A stretch of DNA of 36,520 nt from an uncultured Sphingomonadaceae bacterium (GCA_902806235.1 CADCVW010000105.1:1-36520), one strand, 5' to 3'. Positions 16,097 to 24,236 are shown, counted from the stretch's first letter. Program-made: numbers and translations. The notes: a model not told the origin generated them from the letters alone.

Positions 16097-16411
16097 ATGC
16101 GAATCCCGTCCCGCCTCCTCTCGCCCTGCGCGGCGCTTGCCCTCGTCGCCTGCGGGTCTTCCGACCCCGCGCCGACCCAAGCCGCCGCCAGTCCGGCGCA
16201 CGCGATGGCGATGCCGACCGACCCCGATCCGTCGCGCGCCTTCGCGCTCGGCATGATTGAGCACCATCGCGGCGCGGTGGTGATGTCAGAAGAAGCGCTG
16301 CGCGGGCCGCTCGACCCGGAGATGCGCGCGCTGGCGACCAAGATCATCGGCGATCAGCAGCGCGAAATCACCCAGATGGAAGACTACCTGCGGCGCAGCG
16401 CGCGCCACTAG
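16097..16411 (+). CDS. Small DUF305 lipoprotein
   Basis: 104 residues with a lipoprotein signal ending in L16-V-A-C19. The body carries the DUF305 signature FALGMIEHHRGAVVMSEEAL and ATKIIGDQQREITQMEDYL, a helical pair rich in His and Met. DUF305 proteins include copper-binding CopM of cyanobacteria, so metal binding in the periplasm is plausible but not shown for this one. It has a single short DUF305 unit, and a Pro/Ala/Met linker tethers it to the membrane. No clear ribosome site precedes the ATG. Convergent ssb ends 13 bp downstream. Confidence 0.8.
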   Translation: MRIPSRLLSPCAALALVACGSSDPAPTQAAASPAHAMAMPTDPDPSRAFALGMIEHHRGAVVMSEEALRGPLDPEMRALATKIIGDQQREITQMEDYLRRSARH

Positions 16412-16424
16412 GCGCGGCGAACGA

Positions 16425-16943
16425 TCAGAACGGCACGTCGTCGTCGAGATCGCTGTCGAACGCGGGCGCCGGGCGCGAGCCGGTCTTGGCGCCGCCGAAG
16501 CCGCCCCCGCCGAAGCTGTTGCCGCCCCGGCCGCCGCCGACCTCGTCGTCGCCGCCCCCGCCGAAGTCGCGGCCGCCCCCGCCGCCCTCGCTGCGCCCGT
16601 CGAGCATGGTCAGCACGCCGCCGAAGCGCGGCACCACCACCTCCGTCGTGTAACGGTCCTGGCCCTGGTTGTCCTGCCACTTGCGAGTCTGGATCTGGCC
16701 TTCGATGTAGACCTTGGAGCCTTTCCGCAGGAACCGCTCGGCGACGTCGCACAGCCGGTCGTCGCGGATCACCACCTGGTGCCACTCGGTCTGCTCCTTG
16801 CGCTCGCCCGAGTTGCGGTCCTTCCAGGATTCGGAGGTGGCGATGCGCAGGTTGACGATCTTGCCGCCGTTCTGGAAGCTCTTGGCCTCCGGGTCCTTGC
16901 CCAGATTGCCCACCAGGATCACCTTGTTGACGCTGCCGGCCAC
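16425..16943 (-). CDS. ssb: Single-stranded DNA-binding protein
   Basis: SSB coats ssDNA in replication and repair. The 172 residues comprise an OB fold ([14 protein letters not shown], then ATSESWKDR and [31 protein letters not shown]), a long Gly-rich linker and the acidic tip DDDVPF that recruits partner proteins. The start is GTG at 16943, with GGAGGG six bases upstream. The gene begins only 13 bp after the feoB stop on the same strand with no promoter or terminator visible between. It therefore looks like the third gene of a feoA-feoB-ssb operon. Confidence 0.96.
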   Translation of the reverse strand: MAGSVNKVILVGNLGKDPEAKSFQNGGKIVNLRIATSESWKDRNSGERKEQTEWHQVVIRDDRLCDVAERFLRKGSKVYIEGQIQTRKWQDNQGQDRYTTEVVVPRFGGVLTMLDGRSEGGGGGRDFGGGGDDEVGGGRGGNSFGGGGFGGAKTGSRPAPAFDSDLDDDVPF

Positions 16944-16956
16944 GCCGTTCCCTCCG

Positions 16957-18825
16957 TTACAGTCCGAGGGCGGTCGCCCCCCAATAAGTCAGCCCGGCCA
17001 TCAGATAGGCGAGCCCGAACAGGTAGCCTAGCATGAACGCCGGCCACTTCCACCCGTTGGTCTCCCGCCGAGCCACCGCCACCGTGCTGATGCACTGCGG
17101 CGCGAATACGAACCACATCAGGAACGCTAGGGCGGTCGGCAAGGACCAGCGGCCGCGCAGGTTGTCGATCATTGACTCCTCGCTCGGCTCCGCCCCGTCC
17201 GCCGAGTCCTGGATGGAGTAGGCGGTGGCGAGCGCGGCGACCGCCACCTCGCGCGCCGCCATCGCCGGGATCAGCGCGAGCGCGATCTCGCGGTTGAAGC
17301 CGATGGGGCGCACCAGCACCTCGATGCCCTTCGCCGCCTTGCCCGCGATCGAGGCATCCAGCGCGCTCTCGCCCGGCTTGGGCTGCGGAAAGGAGAGCAG
17401 GGCCCAGAGGACCACGGTTGAGACGAGGATGATCGTGCCCGCGCGCTTCAGGAAGATCGCCGCGCGCTGCCACAGCCCCAGCGCCACGTCGCGCCAGTGC
17501 GGTAGCTGATACTTCGGCATCTCCATCATGAAGCCCTGGCTCCCACCGCGCAGCAGGGTGCCGCGCAACGCCACGGCGGCGAGGAACGCGCCGACCACGC
17601 CCGCGACGTACAGGCCGAACAGCACCAGCCCCTGCAGGCCCACCCCCGGCCCGACCTCGCGCGCCGGGATGAACGCGCCGATCACCACGGCGTAGACGGG
17701 GAGCCGCGCCGAGCAGGTCATCAAGGGCGCGACGAGGATGGTGGTCAGCCGGTCCCTGGGCTCCTCGATCGTGCGGGTCGCCATGATGCCGGGCACGGCG
17801 CAGGCGAAGGAGGACAGGAGCGGGATGAAGGCGCGGCCCGAAAGCCCCGCGCGCGCCATCAGCTTGTCCATGATGAAGGCGGCGCGGACCATGTAGCCGC
17901 TGCCTTCGAGCAGCAGGATGAAGAGGAACAGGATCAGGATCTGCGGCAGGAACACCACTACGGAGCCCACCCCCGCGAGCACGCCGTCGACGAGCAAGGA
18001 GCGAAGGAAACCCTCACCGACGGCGCCCCGCACCGCGTCCTGAGCGAAGCCCACCAGCCCCTCGAGCCAGCCCACCGGCGCTTCGGACCAGGCGAACACG
18101 CCCTGGAACATGGTGAACATGACCGCGATCAGGATCAGCGGCCCCGCCAGCGGGTGGAGCAGCACGCGGTCGAGGACGTGGGACAGGCGGCGGGCGGTCG
18201 AGCCCTCCTCCGCCACCGCCGCCCGGGCGATGGCCCTCGCGCGGCGCTGCAGCTGGACGAGGTCGTCGCCCGTCGCGGTCGCTTCGCGCTTGGCGGGCCG
18301 CGGCCGCGCGCCGTCGAGCAGGTCGGTGAGCGCCTCGCGCACCGGGTCGAGCCCGCGGCGGCGCACCGCCACCGTCTCCACCACAGGCACGCCGAGCTCG
18401 GCCTCCAGCTTGGCACGGTCGACGGTGAGCCCGTCGCGCTCGGCCAGGTCGACCATGTTGAGGGCGACCGCCGTTGGTAAGCCGAGGTCGATGAGCTGGA
18501 GCGCGAAGCGCAGGTGGTTGTCGAGGTTGGTCGCGTCCAGCACGATCAACAGCGCGTCCGGCCGCCGCTCGCCCGTTTGAGTTCCTTGGACGACGTCGCG
18601 CGTCACCGCCTCATCGGGGGAGGACGGGTCGAGGCTGTAGGCGCCGGGCAGGTCGACGAGCTCGACCGGGCGCCCGTCGGCGAGCGCGAAGCGGCCCGCC
18701 TTGCGCTCCACGGTGACGCCCGGATAATTGCCGACGCGCTGGCGCGCGCCGGTGAGCATGTTGAACAGCGCGCTCTTGCCGGCGTTGGGGTTGCCGACCA
18801 CCGCGACCAGCGGCAGCCCGCTCAT
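16957..18825 (-). CDS. feoB: Ferrous iron transporter FeoB
   Basis: An inner-membrane Fe2+ importer with an N-terminal G-protein domain. The G motifs are all present: G1 GNPNAGKS (11-18), G2 Thr within GVTVERK, G3 DLPGAYSL, G4 NMVD. The membrane part includes the Gate regions, with [14 protein letters not shown] and a Cys in the conserved SCSARLPVY stretch, then helices to the C-terminus. The 622-residue length is on the short side compared with E. coli (773) but normal for alphaproteobacteria. The ATG at 18825 overlaps the feoA stop in ATGA. Confidence 0.96.
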   Translation of the reverse strand: MSGLPLVAVVGNPNAGKSALFNMLTGARQRVGNYPGVTVERKAGRFALADGRPVELVDLPGAYSLDPSSPDEAVTRDVVQGTQTGERRPDALLIVLDATNLDNHLRFALQLIDLGLPTAVALNMVDLAERDGLTVDRAKLEAELGVPVVETVAVRRRGLDPVREALTDLLDGARPRPAKREATATGDDLVQLQRRARAIARAAVAEEGSTARRLSHVLDRVLLHPLAGPLILIAVMFTMFQGVFAWSEAPVGWLEGLVGFAQDAVRGAVGEGFLRSLLVDGVLAGVGSVVVFLPQILILFLFILLLEGSGYMVRAAFIMDKLMARAGLSGRAFIPLLSSFACAVPGIMATRTIEEPRDRLTTILVAPLMTCSARLPVYAVVIGAFIPAREVGPGVGLQGLVLFGLYVAGVVGAFLAAVALRGTLLRGGSQGFMMEMPKYQLPHWRDVALGLWQRAAIFLKRAGTIILVSTVVLWALLSFPQPKPGESALDASIAGKAAKGIEVLVRPIGFNREIALALIPAMAAREVAVAALATAYSIQDSADGAEPSEESMIDNLRGRWSLPTALAFLMWFVFAPQCISTVAVARRETNGWKWPAFMLGYLFGLAYLMAGLTYWGATALGL

Positions 18826-19079
18826 GCGGCGCTAGCGACCTCCTCGACCGCCAGCGATACCGCCCGCGCGTGCGCCCGGCGGATCGCTACCGTCATGCGG
18901 TTTCCCAAGCGCACCGCCATCGGATCGCGGCCGACGGGGCCGTGGTGCAGCGCCTGCACCTCCACGCCCTCGTCGAAGCCGAGGTTGCGGAGGCGGCGCG
19001 CGTCCGCCTCGCCCAGATGGGCCCAGTCGATGGCGGAAACGGTGGCGCGGCTGCGCAGGGGAAGCTGGTCGAGGCGCAC
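18822..19079 (-). CDS. feoA: Ferrous iron transport protein FeoA
   Basis: A small SH3-like cytoplasmic partner of FeoB. From GTG 19079 it has 85 residues: RLDQLPLRSRATVSAID, then the family motif RRLRNLGFDEGVEVQALHHGP and DPMAVRLGNRMTVAIRR. The frame is open further up to 19163, but that stretch contains the Fur-like box, and its translation (LIISRNCLQRK) does not look like FeoA, so the GTG is preferred. The Shine-Dalgarno is weak. The gene is translationally coupled to feoB. Confidence 0.9.
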   Translation of the reverse strand: MRLDQLPLRSRATVSAIDWAHLGEADARRLRNLGFDEGVEVQALHHGPVGRDPMAVRLGNRMTVAIRRAHARAVSLAVEEVASAA

Positions 19080-19105
19080 GGGGCGGTGCTTTCGTTGAAG
19101 GCAGT

Positions 19106-19120
19106 TGCGACTGATTATCA
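19106..19120 (-). promoter_or_regulatory. Fur-like box upstream of feoA
   Basis: TGCGACTGATTATCA matches the 7-1-7 Fur pattern TGATAAT-N-ATTATCA at 11 of 14 positions, with one half perfect on the minus strand. Its position 27 nt before the feoA start is right for an operator covering the promoter. Fur with Fe2+ would repress the operon in iron-replete cells. It lies in an AT-rich island that stands out locally. Confidence 0.6.
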
Positions 19121-19189
19121 ATATCGGGAGCCGAACGCCAGCGGCAAGGTGCGCGGGGCGCAAAGCCTTGTGCGATTTTCGGACAGCTT

Positions 19190-19542
19190 CGGCTGGAGCT
19201 GCGCGCGGGCGCGCGCTACCACGGCGTCTACTTGGCGGCCGGCCAGTACCTGCAAGGCTCCCGCCAGACGCTCGGCAGCGCCGAAGCGCGGCTCGGCTTC
19301 GCGCAGCCCGCCGGCGATCGGCTGTTCACCGCCCCCTTCCTCCCCCTTGCCGCGGCCAACGTGTCGGCGACGGCTTAGGCGCGAGGGCGGGCATCATCGG
19401 CGGCTGGCTCGTCCAGCGCTGGCTCTGCGGCTCGCGCTTCCGCGCGCCGGCCGCCCACGTCGAAGTGGTTCCGCGCGTCTCATACGACCTCGCCGGCGGC
19501 GACGGCCTGCACGCCACCGCCACCTTGTTCTTCCGCTTTTGA
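19190..19542 (+). pseudogene. Frameshifted 3' remnant of an outer-membrane beta-barrel gene
   Basis: Two adjoining stretches in different frames both show strongly GC-rich third positions. The first (from about 19190 to a TAG at 19376-19378) reads LELRAGARYHGVYLAAGQYL, then TLGSAEARLGFAQPAGDRLF. The second, in the next frame, reads GLGARAGIIGGWLVQRW and ends AHVEVVPRVSYDL ... HATATLFFRF at a TGA (19540-19542). Alternating Tyr/Phe strands and a terminal Phe are typical of a barrel's last strands. The first frame is cut by a TGA at 19112-19114 upstream, and no start or signal peptide is present. So only the C-terminal part survives, with a frameshift near 19365-19378. Which family it came from is not recognisable. 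Confidence 0.6.
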
Positions 19543-19595
19543 CGGCGCGAACTTCGCGCTAACACGGGGCAAAACAAGCCTTTGGAGGATGCCCC

Positions 19596-21230
19596 ATGCT
19601 CGGCCTGATGCAGGATTGGCCGCTCACCGTCGACAAGATCGCCGACCACGCCGCGCGCTGGCACGGCGAGCAGCGGATCACCTCGCGCCTCGCCGACGGG
19701 AGCATCACACGCCAGGGCTTCGCCGAGACCTTCGCGCGCGCCAGGCGGGTGTCCGCCGCGCTCCGCTCGCTCGGCGTCGGCCCCGGCGACCGCGTCGCCA
19801 CTATGGCTTGGAACCACGCCAAGCACCTGGAGACCTGGTACGGCACTATGGGCATGGGCGCCGTTTGCCACACGCTCAACCCGCGGCTGTTCACCGAACA
19901 GCTAAGCTGGATCGTCAACCACGCGGAGGACCGCGCGATCGTCGCCGACGCGCAGTTCGCGCCGCTGCTCGCCAAGATCCTCCCCGATTGCCCCACGGTC
20001 AGGGACGTGATCTTCCTCGACCCCGCCGAGCTGCCGCCGATCGGCGACGGCCTCCGCGTCCACCGCTACGACGAGCTGGTCGCGGCCGCCGACCCTACCG
20101 GCGTAATCTGGGGCGGCTTCGACGAGCGCACCGCGGCCGGCCTCTGCTACACCTCCGGCACCACCGGCAACCCGAAGGGCGTGCTCTACTCGCATCGCTC
20201 CAACTTCCTCCACGCGCTGATGAGCCTGCAGGCCGACGTCTTCGCGCTTTCAGCTAGCGACGTCGCGCTGATGGTCGTGCCGATGTTCCACGCCAACAGC
20301 TGGGGCCTCGCCTTCGCGGCCCCCGCCGTCGGCGCGAAGCTCGTGATGCCCGGCGCGCAGCTCGACGGCGCTTCGCTTTTCGAGCTGATCGAAGCGGAGG
20401 GGGTCACCTTCTCCGCCGCCGTGCCCACCGTGTGGCAGGGCCTGCTCACTTACCTCCGCGAGAGCGGCAGCCGGCCCACCCGCTTGCGCAAGGTCGCTAT
20501 CGGCGGCTCTGCCTGCCCGGAGGCTCTGATCCGCGGCTTCTGGGACGAGTACGGGGTGGAGGTGATCCACGCCTGGGGCATGACCGAGCTGTCGCCGATC
20601 GGCTCGGCCAGCGTGATCCCGCTCGAACTGCAGGGCCAGCCCTACGAGAATACCGTCCCCTTCCGCCTCACCCAAGGCCGTCCGCCGATCGGTGTGGAGA
20701 TGCAGCTCAGCGACGACGAGAACCGGGACGTACCCCACGACGGCCGGGCGGTCGGCCGCCTGAAGGTCCGCGGCTTCGCGGTCGCCGCGTCCTACATGGG
20801 CGGCGACGGGCAGGCCGCGTGGGACGAGGACGGCTGGTTCGACACGGGCGACATCGCAAGCCTCGCGCCGGACGGCACCATGCGCATCACCGATCGGGCG
20901 AAGGACGTCATCAAGTCGGGCGGCGAGTGGATTTCCTCCATCGAGATCGAGAACATCGCGGTAGGCCACCCCGACGTCGCGGTCGCCGCCGTGATCGGTA
21001 TGCCCCACCCGAAATGGGATGAGCGCCCCGTGCTCCTCATCCAGCCGCGCCCGGGCTGCACCGTCGACGCCCACGGCATCCGCGGCCACTTGGAAGGCCG
21101 CATCGCCAAATGGTGGATGCCCGACGCGGTGGTCGCGGTGGAGAGCATCCCGCTCGGCGCCACCGGCAAGATCGACAAGAAAGCGTTGCGGGCCGACGCG
21201 GAGCGGGGCAGGTTCGGCACCTTGGGCTGA
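19596..21230 (+). CDS. Fatty acyl-CoA ligase (AMP-binding, AlkK-like)
   Basis: The enzyme activates a fatty acid with ATP and CoA. The 544 residues start MLGLMQDWPLTVDKI, an opening shared with AlkK-type medium/long-chain ligases. They carry the A3 motif YTSGTTGNPKGVLYSHRS, FHANSWG, WGMTELSP, the A7/A8 region WFDTGDIASLAPDGTMRITDRAKDVIKSGGEWIS and the catalytic lysine region TGKIDKKALR. TTGGAGGAT precedes the ATG. It is the first gene of a run that continues into a phasin-like gene 29 bp later and phaC. It may supply hydroxyacyl-CoA, or acyl-CoA for beta-oxidation, to the PHA synthase. Substrate length is inferred only. Confidence 0.9.
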   Translation: MLGLMQDWPLTVDKIADHAARWHGEQRITSRLADGSITRQGFAETFARARRVSAALRSLGVGPGDRVATMAWNHAKHLETWYGTMGMGAVCHTLNPRLFTEQLSWIVNHAEDRAIVADAQFAPLLAKILPDCPTVRDVIFLDPAELPPIGDGLRVHRYDELVAAADPTGVIWGGFDERTAAGLCYTSGTTGNPKGVLYSHRSNFLHALMSLQADVFALSASDVALMVVPMFHANSWGLAFAAPAVGAKLVMPGAQLDGASLFELIEAEGVTFSAAVPTVWQGLLTYLRESGSRPTRLRKVAIGGSACPEALIRGFWDEYGVEVIHAWGMTELSPIGSASVIPLELQGQPYENTVPFRLTQGRPPIGVEMQLSDDENRDVPHDGRAVGRLKVRGFAVAASYMGGDGQAAWDEDGWFDTGDIASLAPDGTMRITDRAKDVIKSGGEWISSIEIENIAVGHPDVAVAAVIGMPHPKWDERPVLLIQPRPGCTVDAHGIRGHLEGRIAKWWMPDAVVAVESIPLGATGKIDKKALRADAERGRFGTLG

Positions 21231-21259
21231 AGCGGGCGTTGGAAGAGGCGGAGAGGAAA

Positions 21260-21628
21260 ATGGCGGATAAGCTCGATCCGGCCGCGCTGTTCAGCCAGGC
21301 CGTCAGCGACTGGGAGCGCACCACCAACGCGCTCGCTAACCGGTTGATGGGGAGCGGGGAGTTCAGCCGTGGGGTGAACAACGCGACAAACCTGTCGCTG
21401 GTGCTCCAGCAGCACCTGCAGGAGAACATGGCGCGCTTTCTGTCGACCGCGAACCTGCCGAGCCGGCAGGACGTGACGGAACTGGGGGAAGCGGTGCGCG
21501 CGGTGGACGCGCGGCTGGAGCGGATCGAGGCGCTGCTCGCCGGCCTCGGCGGCCGGGCCGCGGAGGCGCCTGCCCGTCCCCGCCCGCCGCGCACGCGCAA
21601 GCCGCCGCAGCGGAGCGGGGCGTCCTGA
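21260..21628 (+). CDS. Small coiled-coil protein, PhaE/PhaR- or phasin-like partner of PhaC
   Basis: 122 residues from ATG 21260 (GAGAGGAA upstream). The N-terminal half is helical and amphipathic (ALFSQAVSDWERTTNALANR, then NLSLVLQQHLQENMARFLST). It is followed by NLPSRQDVTELGEAVRAVDA, resembling the Pro-containing hinge plus coiled coil near the end of PhaE and phasin-like proteins. The tail is rich in Pro, Arg and Lys. The stop overlaps the phaC ATG (TGATG). Class III synthases need a second subunit, PhaE (about 40 kDa in Allochromatium) or PhaR (about 20 kDa in Bacillus); at 122 residues this would be a much reduced version. A granule-associated phasin is the alternative. Confidence 0.65.
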   Translation: MADKLDPAALFSQAVSDWERTTNALANRLMGSGEFSRGVNNATNLSLVLQQHLQENMARFLSTANLPSRQDVTELGEAVRAVDARLERIEALLAGLGGRAAEAPARPRPPRTRKPPQRSGAS

Positions 21629-22704
21629 TGGCGTCGTCCGCTCCCGATCCCGCCGTCATCAACCGCGTCCGGCAAGAGGTCGAGCGCGCGATCAAGCGCA
21701 ACATCAAGGGCGTCGAATATTTCGCTTCGCCCGCCCCCGCGCCGGGCGCGTCGGCCAAGGACGTGCTGCTGAGCCGCGGCACGCTCCAGCTCTACCACTA
21801 CCGCCCGCTGTCCGACGAGCTCTACCGCGTCCCCATCCTGCTCGTGATGGCGACCACCAACCGCGGCTACATCATGGACCTCGCCCCTGGGCAGAGCTTC
21901 GTCGAGTTCCTGCTGAAGCGCGGCTACGACGTGTACATGATGGACTGGAAGCCCCCCGCGCCCCACGAGCGCGGGCTCGGGCTCGACGACTACGTGCTCG
22001 ACTTCCTGCCGCAGTGCATCGCCAAGGTGCAGCAGGACTCGGGCGAGGCCGACGTCACGCTGGCCGGCTACTGCATGGGCGGCGTGCTTTCCACCATCTA
22101 CCAGGCGCTCCACCCGGAGGGGCCGGTCAAGAACCTCGCCTGCTTCACCACGCCCGTGAACTTCAAGGGCATGACGCTCTTTCAGGCCTGGGCGGACCAG
22201 CGCTTCTTCGACGTCGACCGGCTGGTCGACACGCTCGGGCTGGTGCCGCCCGATTTCACGCTCGCCGGGTTCGAGATGCTCCGCCCCGTCGGCCGCGCGG
22301 CGGGCAACCTACGGCTCGCCGAGGGGCTGTGGAACGACGAGTTCGTGCGCTCGCACCGCATGTTCGACCGCTGGGCGACCGACCAGCTGCCGCTCGCCGG
22401 CGAATATTTCCGCGACACGACCAAGAAGCTGATGTGGGCCAACGGGCTGGTGACGGGCGAGCTGGAGGTTGGCGGCCGGCGGGTGGACATGGGCGCGATC
22501 ACCGTCCCCCTGCTCCACGTCGTCGCCGAGCACGACCATATCGTCCCGCGCGAGGCGTCCGCGCCCTTGGTCCAGCTCGCGGGCTCGCAGGACAAGGAGG
22601 AAGTGGTGCTGAAGGGTGGGCATATTTCCATCGTCGCGGGGGCAAACGCGCAGAAGCGCTTGTGGCCCAAGCTCGACGCCTGGCTCGGCGAGCGCTCGCT
22701 TTGA
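21628..22704 (+). CDS. phaC: Class III polyhydroxyalkanoate synthase subunit PhaC
   Basis: Polymerises hydroxyacyl-CoA into storage polyester. The 358-residue length and the sequence fit class III (about 355 residues) rather than class I or II (about 560-600). The lipase-like box GYCMGG places the nucleophile at Cys149, the same position as in the Allochromatium enzyme. The other triad residues are Asp303 (AEHDHIVP) and His332 (GGHISIV). Conserved WADQRFFDVDRLVD and PPDFTLAGFEML precede the cap region. Translation is coupled to the small PhaE-like gene by a TGATG overlap, as expected for a two-subunit enzyme. Confidence 0.94.
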   Translation: MASSAPDPAVINRVRQEVERAIKRNIKGVEYFASPAPAPGASAKDVLLSRGTLQLYHYRPLSDELYRVPILLVMATTNRGYIMDLAPGQSFVEFLLKRGYDVYMMDWKPPAPHERGLGLDDYVLDFLPQCIAKVQQDSGEADVTLAGYCMGGVLSTIYQALHPEGPVKNLACFTTPVNFKGMTLFQAWADQRFFDVDRLVDTLGLVPPDFTLAGFEMLRPVGRAAGNLRLAEGLWNDEFVRSHRMFDRWATDQLPLAGEYFRDTTKKLMWANGLVTGELEVGGRRVDMGAITVPLLHVVAEHDHIVPREASAPLVQLAGSQDKEEVVLKGGHISIVAGANAQKRLWPKLDAWLGERSL

Positions 22705-22711
22705 GCGCGAC

Positions 22712-22735
22712 GGCAGCGGCAGCGGCAGCGGCAGC
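22712..22735 (+). repeat. GGCAGC x4 hexanucleotide tract
   Basis: Four perfect tandem copies of GGCAGC lie between the phaC stop and the most likely start of the GNAT gene. If the TTG at 22701 is the real start, the tract encodes an alternating GCA/GCG poly-alanine leader. Length changes by slippage would alter that leader, or the spacing to the GTG, without a frameshift. The same unit occurs three times inside mutS (9785-9802). Confidence 0.8.
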
Positions 22736-22739
22736 GGCG

Positions 22740-23318
22740 GTGCGGAGCATCGATTGCGAAGGCCGCCCCATCGCCGTGCGGCCCTTCGGCGAGGCCGACC
22801 AGGACGCCGCGCTCGCCTTCGCGCGGAGCTTGCCCGAGCACGACCTCCTGTTTCTGTCGCGCGACATCACGCAGCCGCGCGTCGTCGCCGCCTGGGCGCG
22901 CGACATCGCGGAAGGCTCGATCACCAGCTTCCTGGCGTGGGACGACGGCGAGGTGGTCGGCACCTGCGCCTTAGTGCGCGACGCCCTGTCCTGGTCCCCC
23001 CACGTCGGCGAGGTGCGCGTGCTGCTCTCACCAGACGTGCGCGGCTGCGGGCTCGGGGCGCTGCTCGCGCAGGCGATGGTGGACGAGGCGCGCGCGCTGG
23101 GGCTCGCCAAACTCACCGCGCGCATGACGGTCGACCAGGTCGGCGCGGTTGGCCTGTTCGAAGCGCTGGGCTTCCGCGCCGAAGCCATGCTCCGCGATCA
23201 AGCGCGGGACCGCGCGGGCGAGCTCCACGACGTGGTGGTGCTCGCCATGCACGTCGCCCGGGCGGACGCGCTCCACGGCATGTTCACCGCCGGCGAAGAG
23301 CTCGGCGCGGATTCCTGA
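22740..23318 (+). CDS. GNAT-family N-acetyltransferase
   Basis: An acyl/acetyl-CoA dependent transferase of unknown acceptor. The frame starts either at GTG 22740 (192 residues, used here) or at a TTG at 22701 that overlaps the phaC stop (TTGA) and would add 13 residues, nine of them alanine. GNAT features: VRPFGEADQDAALAFA at the N-terminus, the acetyl-CoA loop RGCGLGALLAQAMVDEA, then VGLFEALGFRAEAMLRDQ and VVVLAMHV. Its close spacing to phaC suggests co-transcription. A link to PHA metabolism is only by position. Confidence 0.85.
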   Translation: MRSIDCEGRPIAVRPFGEADQDAALAFARSLPEHDLLFLSRDITQPRVVAAWARDIAEGSITSFLAWDDGEVVGTCALVRDALSWSPHVGEVRVLLSPDVRGCGLGALLAQAMVDEARALGLAKLTARMTVDQVGAVGLFEALGFRAEAMLRDQARDRAGELHDVVVLAMHVARADALHGMFTAGEELGADS

Positions 23319-23342
23319 TCCTCGCCGGCGCGCGCCGCGCCG

Positions 23343-23367
23343 GGAACCGGGACGGGGAAAGCGCGTT
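23343..23367 (+). promoter_or_regulatory. EcfG (general stress sigma factor) promoter
   Basis: GGAAC at 23343-23347 and CGTT at 23364-23367 are separated by exactly 16 bases. This is a perfect copy of the alphaproteobacterial EcfG consensus GGAAC-N16/17-CGTT. Transcription would start near 23374, giving the hydrolase gene a leader of about 36 nt. It lies in the non-coding gap after the GNAT gene. I found no second perfect copy by eye in front of another gene in the window. Confidence 0.65.
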
Positions 23368-23380
23368 GTGCACTGCAACA
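23366..23380. promoter_or_regulatory. TGCA-C-TGCA palindrome, possible PhaR-type operator
   Basis: TTGTGCACTGCAACA contains TGCA-C-TGCA (23369-23377) and overlaps the -10 and predicted start point of the EcfG promoter. PhaR repressors of alphaproteobacterial PHA genes bind palindromes built on TGC...GCA, and the site lies just downstream of phaC. The match is to a loose pattern, so another regulator or chance remains possible. Confidence 0.4.
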
Positions 23381-23409
23381 TTTCCCTAACATCCTAGGAT
23401 CTTGAGCCC

Positions 23410-24213
23410 ATGGCCACCCGAGCCGCGCCCAACGTGGACGCGATCAAACCCCCGTCCACCTTGCTCGCGCTCACCGAATTCGGCCGCGCGATGGGCGAAC
23501 TCGCCGCGTTGCCCTTGGCACTGCCCGTCCTCCGCTCCGCTCCGCGCGGCGATGGGCATCCGGTGCTCGTCCTCCCCGGCTTCACCGCGTCCGACGCGTC
23601 CACCGGCATCCTGCGCCGCTACCTGCGCGACCTCGGCTACGAGGTCTACGCCTGGGAGCTCGGCCGCAACCTCGGCATGCGCTCGATCGGCCTGGACGCG
23701 GAGAAGCTGGTGGAGCGGCTGCGCATAATCCACGAGGAGACGGGGCAGAAGGTGAGCTTGGTCGGCTGGAGCCTGGGCGGCGTGATGGCCCGCCAGCTGT
23801 CCCGCCGCGCGCCGCAACACGTCCGCCAGGTGATCTCTTTGGGCTCCCCCTTCACCGGCAACCCGCGCGCGAGCACGGTGGCCAAGCTCTACGAGCGCGT
23901 CACCGGCGATCGCATCCACGATCCCCGGATGCAGGCGATGCTCGCCGAGAGCCGCCAAGCGCCGCCCGTGCCGTCCACCGCGATCTTCTCCCGCGCCGAC
24001 GGCATCGTGCCGTGGCAGAACTGCGTGGAGCCGGAGACCGGCACGACCGACAACATTGAGGTCTTCGGCAGCCACTGCGGCCTCGGCGTCAACGCCGCGG
24101 TGCTCTACGCGGTCGCCGACCGGCTGGCTTTGCCGGAGGGCGGCTGGGCGCCGTTTAGCCGCGCGGGCTGGCGCGCGGCGGTGTACCCGCGGGTGGAGCG
24201 CACGGTCCACTGA
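23410..24213 (+). CDS. Alpha/beta hydrolase (lipase/esterase-like)
   Basis: 267 residues with a hydrolase fold: oxyanion strand VLVLPGFTASDAS, nucleophile elbow GWSLGG (Ser within VSLVGWSLGGVMARQLS), an acid in FSRADGIVPW and a histidine in FGSHCGLGVN. No signal peptide is seen, so it is probably cytoplasmic, though the N-terminal LAALPLALPVL stretch is hydrophobic. Possible substrates are acyl esters, or PHA or its oligomers given the neighbourhood; it is not a recognisable secreted PHB depolymerase. It appears to be driven by its own EcfG-type promoter rather than by the phaC operon. The Shine-Dalgarno is weak. Confidence 0.85.
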   Translation: MATRAAPNVDAIKPPSTLLALTEFGRAMGELAALPLALPVLRSAPRGDGHPVLVLPGFTASDASTGILRRYLRDLGYEVYAWELGRNLGMRSIGLDAEKLVERLRIIHEETGQKVSLVGWSLGGVMARQLSRRAPQHVRQVISLGSPFTGNPRASTVAKLYERVTGDRIHDPRMQAMLAESRQAPPVPSTAIFSRADGIVPWQNCVEPETGTTDNIEVFGSHCGLGVNAAVLYAVADRLALPEGGWAPFSRAGWRAAVYPRVERTVH

Positions 24214-24236
24214 GGGCCAGCCTCCGTCCAGACACA

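Noticed and set aside
18870-19562. 230-codon plus-strand frame over feoA and the remnant
   Set aside because: Its first part is antisense to feoA, and its later part shows poor third-position bias compared with the two frames of the pseudogene.
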